Below, one piece after another: positions 1-9,270 of a DNA stretch of 33,540 nucleotides. This DNA comes from Azolla pinnata (lineage: Eukaryota; Streptophyta; Polypodiopsida; Salviniales; Salviniaceae), in the NCBI GenBank assembly GCA_037176905.1, contig JBBBWG010002282.1, positions 1 to 33,540 on the forward strand, written 5' to 3'. The notes under the pieces were generated by a model that made no database searches, was not told where the DNA came from, and saw nothing but the letters and a program-made list of their open reading frames with translations. The position numbers and the translations under genes are program-made. Position 1 is the stretch's first letter. The number at the start of each line of letters is the position of its first letter.

Positions 1-640
1 GTCGATTGGTCCATTGGCTGTTTGAATTCCAGTATTCATCTCTGCGTTTGGTTCATCGATCCATCAGATTGGTCCCATTGATCGATGCAAGTGCTCTCGT
101 CGATCCATTCTGTTGATCTATGCAAGGCTTCTCACGGATCGAATCAACTGCCCCATTGATATGTTCAAGCAAGTATTTCTCTCATTGATCCGAAATAACG
201 ATCAGTGCGTTGATGTAAGAGTCATTGTTGGATCGATCGACTCGTCGATTTCGTTGCTCCATTCATATCTGTATCCGTTGGTGTTTATCTGCTCGATGAT
301 CCGCCGGCTGTTGAATTCATCGATCCATTCATTTCATCCAGCTAGCTATTCATCGATCCGGCGACCTCACTCTGGTTCATCGATTCATCCGATCCGTCGA
401 CGATCCATTCGAGTCATCTGATTCCAGCGATTTGTTGATTCAAGTGGTCATCGATCCATTGGACGATGCCCATGCACGATTCGATCGAGATCGAAAACCA
501 TCAATCCATTGGACGACAGACAGATCCACACACACACAATTCGATCGATCGGAAATCATCAATCCATCGATCGATCCATGCGGTGTCTTGTCTGGCTTCG
601 TTGATCTCCATCGATTCATCGACAGTTATCCGTTTGAGGA
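1..640. repeat. ATCGATCCAT-rich degenerate low-complexity region
   Basis: Words such as ATCGATCCATT, CATCGATCC and GATCGATC recur every few tens of bases through this stretch, mixed with ATTGGTCC and TTGATC words. The spacing is irregular, so it looks like a decayed minisatellite rather than a fresh array. Open frames across it are long only because the repeat lacks stops; none shows a recognisable domain. Confidence 0.55.
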
Positions 641-789
641 TTTTGGTGGGTATCAATGGACCTCCTCCCCCACCCAGCATCATTATATATGTAGAGATAG
701 TAGCCAAGGCAGGTGTACATATACGCATACGTATGCATGTACAGCAGGAGAATACGTGTACGTGTACGTGTCTAGATTCATGTTCGCAA

Positions 790-862
790 GATCAACCGAC
801 AGACAAACAGACAGACAGACCAAAGTCGAAGATCAACAGACAGACAGACAGACAGACCAAAG
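790..862. repeat. CAGA tetranucleotide microsatellite, two blocks
   Basis: Two short runs of the four-base unit CAGA/GACA, at about 797-820 and 834-857, are separated by a short spacer ending in GATCAA. Each block is followed by CCAAAG, which suggests that one block is a copy of the other. Confidence 0.8.
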
Positions 863-869
863 GCGAAGA

Positions 870-3430
870 ATTAAAACTCTTCATAGTATATAAGCTTTGC
901 AGAGCAAGAAGCGATCGGAATCGATCGACGTGATCCACACTTCTTTGACCGAAATCGACCGACTGGTGGCGCGGTTCGTAATCGATCCCGCGAAACGCGG
1001 TCGATGCTCTTCTCGAACTCGTGGCGCCTGCTCGTTCTCCCCAATCGGAGAAACAGGAAAAAAAAACAAAACGCAGAGCCGGTCGAGAGCATCTGCTGCT
1101 CTCTCGATAAGTCGGATCGCTTTGTCAAAGCCAGCGATCCTCCGATTATCGCATGATCTATGCAGAACAACATTCTTCGCCTTTGAGCATCATAATCGCC
1201 CATTTTTCGACTGTCGAAGAAACCTCCAGATCGATCGGCGGAGGCTAAGTAATCGTTGAGCTGAAATATACAAGAAACGAATCGCGAAATGAAAGGAAGA
1301 AGTGGGTTAGGTTAAATCACCGTAATTACCACCCCATACAACCGCGATAGAGAAGATCGTACCTTGGATTGAGTCGACAGGAGATGGATGCACCATGTGC
1401 TTTGTAAAAAGAAAGCGAGAACTTTGTCAAATCGCCGAAAGCCGCCGCGTATTTGACCTCTTGTCACAGACGCAGAACCTGTGTAAGGGCTCGTATGTTT
1501 CAGATTAGAGATCTTACATATTCGTCTGTCTCCCCACACGATAACATTTCCGAGGCTTTTCCTTTCGATCCTCGCCGTTCGATCTTTGATGAACCAGCTC
1601 ACAAACAGCTGACCCTACACTTATGAAACACGACATCCTATACAACTAACTTGCTAGAGAGAAGATCATACTTTAGATTGAGTCAAGGGAGATGCATGTG
1701 CTTTTTTTTTTTAAAGCGAGAGCTTTGTCAAACCGTCAGGAGTTGCAACGTGATCTGACCTCTTTCTATAGACCCAAAACTCAATCGATTTCGCGTACCG
1801 AAAGAAAGAGACTTTATATATAGTCAGGTAGGTCTTCTTCTGGAAGAAGCGATCCTGCTCGTTTCGAGTCGTATCGAGTTGGATTTAGATCGATGACTCA
1901 GCCAACAATTCACCTGAGCTACTATATTCTTGTTTCGATTATTTGACGGTCTCGCCAAAATCGGCGATTCCGATAGGACCCATCTTCAACAGAAATGAGA
2001 TTATCATTACTTATGTATCTTCAAACTCTTATTAGAGAGCTCGAGGATTTGTAAGAAGTACTAGCAAGCTTTCAAAGCATCTCATACACCATCTGTGATT
2101 GCCTCCTTCGTAACGGATCGTCCATGCAATTCCATGAAGCCCCAAAAAGACCAACATTCCACTCTTCCGTTGCGAAGAGCTTCAAGCAAGCCCTTCATCT
2201 GATGCTATTTTTAATGATTTGTCAATCCAAATCTGGGTATATAACACTGATATAACAAGCACAAGCTTATTAGATGGGTCCTTCCAAGTTTCATAGCTAT
2301 GTACTATTAACTATACCGAGAAGACACGCTATTATAATGTCTTCAAAGGAATAGTGGTATTGCTAGCACCAAAACCGCAATGACAATATGAATGCAGGTT
2401 GTAATGACACGAAGGAGAATTTTATAATATGATCATAGTGAGACTCTCTAATGTTAATAGGGATACTTAGGCTCTTAGTTCATTCGACAGAGCTAATAGT
2501 AAGTTTATGAGGTCAAGAAATTTATAATGAGAGGCTCATAATCGTTTCACCTCCGGTTGCATCGCACATGGAATTAATGATATATTTGATGATAGCAAGA
2601 GCCGTTGATGATTATGTTATCTGAAGTTTCTAGCTTATCATTAATCTACTAAATGGTAAAAAAAAAAATTGGAAAAACTCTACAACACAAATAAGACACA
2701 TCATATGATTACAGCTCTGATTTGTAAACCATAAGAGTTGGGAAGTATATAATGTAATAGGTAACTGATACTCTTTTCTTTAGATTTTAGTGCAAATCTT
2801 AAAACTTCTTAAGGGTTTGGATTAAACACTTAAACTAACTCTTCATGCACTAAAATGGTATTGATAATTAGGATACTTTTTCTGAAAAAGAAGGGTATTA
2901 ACAATGGGAAAACAAAATTTAAATCCATGTCTCTGCACGAAGCATTTTCAACATTATGATTTTTTTTTAGGGCATTGTTATTGATGATTGAGATCCACAA
3001 TTCATATCGCACTGCTTAAAACACTAGATGTTCATTTACTTATCAGTGTATATATATTTCAATCTGTACAATGTTTGTTATTTTGCCCGGGGGTGATTTC
3101 GGAAACTTATAACTCAAAAAGGGGAAATAAGCAAACTTTCCAAGGGCAAAATAGATCGATAGAGATAGTAGTAGCAGATCATCAATAAACTTTTGCTAAT
3201 AAATATAAGGTTGGCACCTCTACATATACTCGTCAATTCAACATCAACAATTGACCGAGAATGCATGGGTTGTGAAAGAATATGAATAGCATATATGCAA
3301 TGCTGTTTTCTTTCGCAGAAATCGTGCGTTAAAGAACGAATTTGAGAGCAACGCAATCTCATTTGATAGCAAATACGATGCCGATTCCCATCAAAATTCT
3401 GTACATTGTTGGACATGTACCTCTCCCACA
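870..3430. other. Gene-free stretch, no supported coding region
   Basis: About 2.5 kb without a recognisable gene. Open frames here are short and carry no family motif. From 2000 onward the base composition becomes AT-rich as in plant intergenic DNA. The only structure I can support is a diverged repeat pair at 1330-1480 and 1631-1773. The right end is downstream of the EGF-like gene on the minus strand and probably holds its 3' UTR. Confidence 0.5.
1330..1773. repeat. Diverged direct repeat, two copies of about 145 bp
   Basis: Copy A (about 1330-1480) and copy B (about 1631-1773) share in the same order CATACAAC or a close form, AGAGAAGATC, a GATTGAGTC word, GAGATG, TGTGCTTT, AAAGCGAGA, CTTTGTCAAA and TGACCTCTT. 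Differences are many, so the duplication is old. The spacing of copies is about 300 bp. Confidence 0.7.
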
Positions 3431-5834
3431 TCAACTATATAGAGCAACCAATGCCATTGTTGCAAGAATCACCAGTCCTCGCGGCAGCAAATGTTTGTTA
3501 CCATGGCCTGTGAAAACGTGCTAGCATTTGTCATATCAATTCGACAACCAAGAGCTACTTGGACAAGGAAATAGCAAATATGGTACACATTGAAAAATAT
3601 GATTATTTCAAAGTTGCTATCCAATCTCCATGCTAAATGTAACTTGCATTCAAGGACATTGTTCTCTATTTTTTTTAAGAAATTACACAATAAAGTCTTG
3701 CTTTATTTCTCCTCGTTGATTTATTCTACCAGGCTACGTTTGCATTCTTGCATTGTGATTACATAGTTATAAAAACCAATACCTTCACTTGTAGAAGATT
3801 CATTCTGTATTTGGGAGGTCGGAGGTGTACCTTGGTTCGAATCCAGGCTCGATGGTTGTGTATTAGAGGGTGGTGGGGATGCTCCACCAAGGGGTAGTCT
3901 TAGATTTGTACAATCCGCACCAACAGAACCTACCATAAACAAATACACGCTATTATCAACGACATTCGTAAAAAACAAACTCTTGTAATACTATCTCCAA
4001 TGAGCTACAAGATAACACTGTTTACATTTGTGAAGACAATATCCATCCGACTTGTTCCTGAAATTGAAGAAGCCATCATCACACTTGCACACGTACGGAT
4101 CATCGAATGTGGAACCATTTCCGGAAGTGTCATGAATACATTCACCATTCCCACAGACACCCAGAGAGCAAACTGCAATTGTTCCAATAGTGAATAAAAA
4201 CGTCAGTCAGAACATGTCCTTTGCATTGGGTTTGCCTTTGTATCAAAGATATGCAGCACCTCAAGTTCAGCTTTACAAACATAAACTTTAGATTAGGTTT
4301 GCCCATGTATAAATCCGATCTTCCCATTAAGGGTGCCCTTACACCCAACAAACACTCCGCACTAAACTTACCAGCATGTTTCCTGTTAGGATTGACATTA
4401 TATTACAACATGTTCTTTAATATTAGGGTTGCCCTATTATCATTTCCGTTTCGCATTATGTCAAACATATGCTTCATGCTATGTTTGCCCTAATATGAAA
4501 AAATATAAATCGCACACTATGGTAGCCCTTATATCATATGTGTGCTTCTTGGTAACCAAGAAAGAATATTTTGTGATATCATTCACACTGTCTGAACCAG
4601 ACATTTGCTTCAAACTAGATGTCACTTAACATCCTGAGTCGCAATCTACTCAAAATGGATATATATACAGGACTGGACTTACTGTCAAAGGCACCGCCAA
4701 AAGGCGGGAAAACTAGAGAAGGTGGGGATTGCTGTGACTTGGTCGTGTTTGCACAGGTGAAATCGAAGGTACCTGAAATTATTAGTAGCAACACAAAGAA
4801 TCCCACTCAAAAATAAGATTTTGCAAAAGTAGAATATGTTGATATGCATTTAAGATGCAGATTGATTTCAATATCATCTCAGAAAGTGGATTGATGTTTC
4901 ATGTGCGTGCTCGGATGGACAACACTATCAAAAGACAGTAATTTCTATAGTTTGAGCGAATCAACTAGATGGATCGTCTCACCTGCATGCTAGAATACGT
5001 GCATAGATGAGGCGATGAGACATCTTTTGTAGAGATGTTCATAAACATAACATGTTACACAACATAGAAACTTGATGTTACCATGGATACATTCATAAGA
5101 GATGTCCGAGATTATGATCTGATACCGAATTAGATTATGCTGTTGAACAACATCTAGATCATGTGCAGACAATGGACAAATTTATGTGTAGGCGATAGCT
5201 TTCTAACATTTATACAACTCGCGTTATGTAAAAGCTGAATGAAAAAATTACTTACAATTGGGCACGATGCACGGTAACCAAGAGGATCCAAAGGGGGATT
5301 TCCAGCCATCATCACAATCACATTTATAGAAAGGAAAGGAAGAAGTGTTCAAGCAGGTGCCTCTTAGGCACCTGGCGATTTCACAAGCAAAACCTGCAGA
5401 GAGCACGCACAGATCAATGGCTTAGCAAAAGACATGCAGGCGTTATACAACCAATCCAATGTAACATTAGAAGAACCAGACGAAATGCTTCAGGTTTGTT
5501 GCTAGCTCTAAAACACTGATTTCCGAAACAGTGAGTGCTCGGCTTCCTGATTCGGATCGAATGCATGCGTTTTGCCAAATGCAAGAAGAATGCTTCTTAG
5601 AGGAGAGCAGATGGAAGGCCAAAGCAAAGAGCGTGCAGAAAAGAAGCTTCTTCGAGTCGGGAATGAACTACATCTACGGAAAAAGAAGAAAAGAGGCAGA
5701 GAAGAGCGCTGAGAAAACCCACCTGCGGAAGGGGTGTCGAGCGGAAACGAGAGAGAAGACGATGCAAAGACGGGGAAGAAGAGGAAGAAGAAGATGGAGC
5801 AAGCGGCAACGAGGCATGGAAGATGAAGCTGCAT
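3431..5834 (-). CDS. Secreted EGF-like domain protein, probably GPI-anchored (notch-like plant family)
   Basis: Six coding exons on the minus strand: 5834-5723, 5393-5256, 4772-4683, 4172-4026, 3929-3783 and 3507-3431. All introns are GT-AG with matching phase, giving 236 residues. Residues 1-24 form a signal peptide (MQLHLPC start, Phe-rich core, VFA cleavage site). Residues 41-84 form a first EGF-like module with Cys at 41, 46, 51, 61, 63, 78 and 84, including KCDCDDGW. A second lies at 115-163 (CSLGVCGNGEC, then CKCDDGF), followed by a short Cys segment SVGADC. A Ser/Pro/Thr-rich spacer leads to the tail GLVILATMALVALYS, typical of a GPI signal. The arrangement agrees with plant proteins often labelled neurogenic locus notch-like; they are not orthologues of animal Notch and their role is not established. 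The protein should face the cell wall. Exon 1 is the least certain part, because it rests on the signal peptide and a good GTGGGT donor only. Confidence 0.85.
4220..4560. repeat. Degenerate tandem repeat inside intron 3 of the EGF-like gene
   Basis: A motif resembling ATTAGGGTTGCCCTTATAT recurs about seven times at 30-65 bp spacing (near 4226, 4293, 4326, 4386, 4422, 4480 and 4518). The copies differ, but the core (T)TTGCCC or GGTAGCCC followed by an AT-rich word is plain. It lies wholly between exon 3 and exon 4. Confidence 0.5.
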
Positions 5835-5849
5835 AGCGATGGAGCCGGA

Positions 5850-6060
5850 TGATCGCGTCTTTCTTCCTTCCTTCCTTCCTCGTCCCCGACGCGCCTCCTT
5901 TGGCTTCGATCAAACTTCCTTCCACTCTCTATCCTTCTTCCCTTCTCCTCCTCCCCCTCCTTCGTCTCCTCCTCTCTTCTTCTTCCTCTTCTTCTTCCCT
6001 TCCTCTTCTTCTTCTCTCTTCTTCGTCTGCTTCTTCTTCCTCTTCTTGTTGCTGACTGAC
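5850..6060. repeat. CT-rich polypyrimidine tract upstream of the EGF-like gene
   Basis: Almost pure pyrimidine on the plus strand: TTCC runs, then TCC and CTT triplets. It starts about 15 bp upstream of the minus-strand start codon at 5834, so in the sense direction of the gene it is a purine-rich GA/GAA leader or core promoter. Such tracts are bound by plant GAGA-binding factors, but binding here is inference. Confidence 0.75.
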
Positions 6061-6199
6061 TACATGGGCTGTTGGGCTTTTTACCATGGTCTTCTGTTAC
6101 CTCTCCCTGTCAGTTGGATGCGTGTCGCCGTCGTCGTCTGCTTCTCGGAGCTTGCAGCAGTCTCCATGGCTGACTCTGCGTGCGTGTGCGTGTGCATTG

Positions 6200-6420
6200 A
6201 ATGAAGAAGAAGAAGAAGAAGAAGAAGCAGGGGAAGGTAAGCACAGAAGAAGAAAGAAGAAGAAAGAAGAAAGAAGAAGAAAGAAGAAAGAAGAAAGAAG
6301 AAGAAGGAAGAGATGGAGGGGGTTCACACGAGAACAATCTGTGCTTGCGTTTTTCTGTTGTTGTTGTTGCTGTTGTTGTTGTGCATGTGTGCGTTTTTGT
6401 TGCGTGTGTGTGTTTTGTGG
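6200..6420. repeat. GAA/AAG run followed by TTG/TGT run
   Basis: A (GAA)n block at 6202-6228 and a longer imperfect GAA/AAG purine block at 6246-6310 are followed at about 6355-6415 by a TTG/TGT-rich block. Translations in several frames are homopolymer-like, and I do not accept them as genes. Confidence 0.8.
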
Positions 6421-6499
6421 AAGAGCCCGAGAAAAGATCCAAGAGGTCATGAGCTCAAATCTAGATGCAGAAGCCGCATGTGATGATAGATTGACGATA

Positions 6500-6519
6500 A
6501 TCTGCCGATATACTAGTAG

Positions 6520-6553
<34 letters not shown>

Positions 6554-6966
6554 TTAGTTCAGCTCATCAGTAGTAGGCTTGAGATCGATCGGTGATAATC
6601 TCCTAATAGAATTGGGCATACTAGTAGTAGTTCAGCTCAGCTCAGCTCAATGATAGATTGACGATAATCTGCCGATATACTAGTAGTGTACTACTACTAC
6701 TACTACTAAGCTCGGCTCAATGATAGATTGACAATAATCTGCCAATATAGTAGTAGTACTACTACTACTACTAAGCTCAGCTCAATGATAAATTGACGAT
6801 AATCTGTCGATATACTACTATTACTACTACTAGTAGTTCTAAGCTCAACTCAATGATAGATTGACGATAATCTGCCGATATACTACTACTACTACTACTA
6901 AGCTCAGCTCAATGATAGATTGTAGTAGTACTAAGCTCAGCTCAATGTGCCGATATACTAGTAGTG

Positions 6967-7014
<48 letters not shown>

Positions 7015-7056
7015 AGCTCAACTCAATGATAGATTGACGATAATCTGCCGATATAC

Positions 7057-7110
<54 letters not shown>

Positions 7111-7240
7111 CCACTACTAAGCTCAGCTCAATGATATATTGACGATAATCTGCCGATATACTAGTAGTACTAGTAGTAGTTTAGTTCAGCTCATCAGTAG
7201 CGGGCTTGAGATCGATTGATGGTAATATGCTGATAGGATT
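6500..7240. repeat. Compound minisatellite with GTA/TAC triplet tracts, left part
   Basis: A unit containing AAGCTCAGCTCAATGATAGA, then TTGACGATAATCTGCCGATA, then a run of GTA or CTA triplets of variable length is repeated about eight times. The triplet tract switches orientation between units (TAG/GTA in some, CTA/TAC in others) and reaches about 50 bp near 6965-7012 and 7057-7108. The same words continue to the right of the LTR insertion. Confidence 0.85.
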
Positions 7241-7243
7241 GGG
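7239..7243. repeat. Left target-site duplication of the solo LTR
   Basis: TTGGG immediately precedes the LTR and is repeated immediately after it at 7611-7615. The intact form of the surrounding minisatellite (ATTGGGCATACTAG at about 6611) contains one TTGGG, which gives the empty-site sequence. Confidence 0.85.
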
Positions 7244-7610
7244 TGTCGAATACGAGCATCTAATGGCCGTGTTCACACTGTCCATAAGTGAACGGGCCAT
7301 ATTTGCAATATGCCGGAATGACTTGTGCCCTAGCCTAGGGGTATAAATACCAGGCTTGTATGGTCGTCCAAAGTTGGTTGCTCCAACTCAGTTAATGGTA
7401 AAGTTCCAATTTGTGCCTATCTCTCTCTCTCTTGTTCTCTCGTGTCTTTGGCCGCCACATCTTAACGCTTCAGATCTGAAGCCTCCTCTTTCAGATCTGA
7501 AGCCTCCTCTTTCAGATCTGATCTTCTCTCTGCTCCTACCCACTTCCTGACGCCTCCACCATACTACTGGAAGCCAGCGCTTGTTCCGCCTGACGACCTT
7601 CACCCCAACA
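7244..7610 (+). mobile_element. Solo LTR of a plant LTR retrotransposon (367 bp)
   Basis: The element begins TGTCGAATAC and ends CACCCCAACA, so it has the TG...CA ends of an LTR, and it is flanked by the 5-bp direct repeat TTGGG made by an integrase. It contains TATAAATA at 7342-7349, about 100 bp from the left end, which fits a U3 promoter and sets the plus orientation. A CT-rich stretch follows (7418-7445), then three 21-bp tandem units starting TTCAGATCTG at 7469, 7490 and 7511. No internal region or second LTR is seen, so it is best read as the product of LTR-LTR recombination. The superfamily cannot be told from the LTR alone. Confidence 0.85.
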
Positions 7611-8080
7611 TTGGGCATACTAGTAGGAGTTCAACTCAGCTCAACACCTGCGAGATAGATCGATGATCATCTGCTAGTACTAGCAGCAATAATAATTCAG
7701 CTCACCTCAACAACAGTGGACTCGAGATCGATCAATCAAGATTGGCATACTAGTAGCGGTTCAGCTCAGCTCAACGGCAACGGACCTGAGATCGGTCGAT
7801 GATAATCTGCCTGTAGGATTGGCATACTGCTAGTAGTTCAGCTCGGCTCAGCTCAGCTCAGCAGCGACGAGATAGATTGATGATAATTTGCGAATAGGAT
7901 TGGCATATTACTAGTAGTAGTTCAGTTCAGCCCAGTAGCAGCTGGAGACTTGAGATAGATCGACGGTTATCTACCGATAGGCTTGGGATACTACTAGTAG
8001 CAGTTTGGTTCAGCTCAGCTCAACATCAGCGGACTCGAGATACATTAATGATAATCTGCCGATCAGATTGGCGGCTTCAA
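7611..8080. repeat. Compound minisatellite, right part
   Basis: Units of about 80-130 bp carry ATTGGCATACTAG, TTCAGCTCAGCTCA, then GAGATAGATCGATG and ATAATCTGCC. Successive units start near 7611, 7741, 7818, 7899 and 7983. It is the continuation of the 6500-7240 array, but units here are more diverged and triplet tracts are short. Confidence 0.8.
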
Positions 8081-8749
8081 ATGCTACTTTACAGTGCATA
8101 AGATGGGCTAGTTTTGAGTCAGGCTATTAACAAAACAAGGCTAGAAGTTAAGATGCAAGGAAAACAAGGAAAATTGAGTTAATCCATGCAACAGCTTCAA
8201 CTTCACGTTGATTCTCACGCTCCACGTAACTGACTCCTGTATAACTCACTCACTCGTGCAATGGTCTGATCCTTCGGTGAACTCAAACCTTTGGGATCTT
8301 AGCGAGCGAGCGAGCGAGCGATGGTGGATGGAGCCAGGTACAAACAAACGGCTACGATTTTTCCGATACGCAACTAAATTAGGTACAAGATGTTAAGCAT
8401 GAGCAAGACCAAAAGAAGCCGATTACTTTGGAACATTGGCGAGAGCAAGATTGCGATCGAATCGTTTTGGGAGTTATCGTGGCGAAACAAAGACGGTGAA
8501 GCTTACAAACCACAGACTTGCAGTTTTTTCGTTTACGAAACAAATCAGCACATGCTGTCGGGACTCTGCACCGGCGCGAATTAATTCGCTGATGCTTGGT
8601 GCTCATCGGTCGAAGCTGGTCTCATTCCTTCAGTTTCTCTGATGCAGAATGTTCTTTCTATGCACAGGAATGGATCTCTGGTTGAACTCGAGATGTATAC
8701 AGTGGCTTGAAAGCCATAGACAGTGGCACAACTGGCACCTGAATTAGTG
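8081..8749. other. Unique spacer upstream of the Myb gene, no gene seen
   Basis: About 670 bp with only short overlapping open frames on both strands and no family motif. A small GCGA tetranucleotide run lies at 8302-8320. It probably contains the promoter of the Myb gene, but I see no clear TATA element. Confidence 0.45.
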
Positions 8750-9010
8750 TTTTAGGGTTTAAGGGTTTAAGGGTTTTAGGGTTTTAGGGTTTAAGGGTTT
8801 TAGGGTTTTTAAGGGTTTTAGGGTTTTTAAGGGTTTTAGGGTTTTGGGGTTTTAGGGTTTTTAAGGGTTTTAGGGTTTTTAAGGGTTTTAGGGTTTTTAA
8901 GGGTTTTATGGTTTTGGGGTTTTAGGGTTTTTAAGGGTTTTAGGGTTTTGGGGTTTTAGGGTTTTTAAGGGTTTTATGGTTTTAGGGTTTTTAGGGTTTT
9001 TAGGGTTTTA
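8750..9010 (+). repeat. Degenerate plant telomere-like tract (TTTAGGG/TTTTAGGG/TTTTTAAGGG)
   Basis: About 260 bp of tandem GGGTTTTAGGG, GGGTTTAAGGG and GGGTTTTTAAGGG variants on the plus strand. Longer-period copies are visible: the block TTTTGGGGTTTTAGGG recurs near 8846, 8917 and 8946. The tract ends about 70 bp before the first ATG of the Myb gene, so it is in its promoter or 5' leader. Reverse-complement units contain AAACCCTA, the telo-box core. Confidence 0.85.
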
Positions 9011-9078
9011 GAAAGAGGGGCATTTTGAGAGTTCTGAGGGAGGGGTAGTTCTGTGAAATTGCTTAAAGTCTCTTGGCG

Positions 9079-9270
9079 ATGGCGATGGCGATGGCGATGG
9101 CGAGGCGGCAGTCGGGCGACGACAGGCATGGCGGGCGAAACGCAGAAGGCTCCGCCCACGCAGGAGGATCATCGTCATCATCATCAGCGGCAGCAGCATC
9201 TGAAGATGAAGAAGAAGACGAAGAAGAAGAAGGAAGGGATGGATGTGAATTCGATGGAGCAGCAGGATGA
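9079..9270 (+). other. Upstream ORF overlapping the Myb gene start (63 aa)
   Basis: Four ATGs in one frame lie inside ATGGCG repeats at 9079, 9085, 9091 and 9097, all with G at +4. They open a frame that ends at 9270, 143 bases past the proposed main start at 9128, in a different frame. The product would begin MAMAMAMARRQSG and contain Ser- and Glu-rich runs. If transcribed it should reduce translation of the main frame. No conserved domain is seen, so it is listed as a possible regulatory ORF and not as a gene. Confidence 0.5.

Noticed and set aside
432..933. Two overlapping plus-strand frames of about 150 codons near the left end
   Set aside because: Both cross the ATCGATCC-rich and CAGA repeats, overlap each other in different frames, and carry no motif.
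3828..3850. GGTTCGAATCC, a perfect tRNA B-box-like word
   Set aside because: It lies in exon 5 of the EGF-like gene (coding around LDSNQGT on the minus strand). No matching A-box, cloverleaf or acceptor stem could be found around it, so there is no tRNA gene.
6086..6595. Plus-strand frame of 169 codons upstream of the EGF-like gene
   Set aside because: It runs through GAA, TTG and GTA microsatellites, so its product is homopolymer runs of Glu/Arg/Lys, Cys and Ser. No domain, and composition alone explains the open frame.
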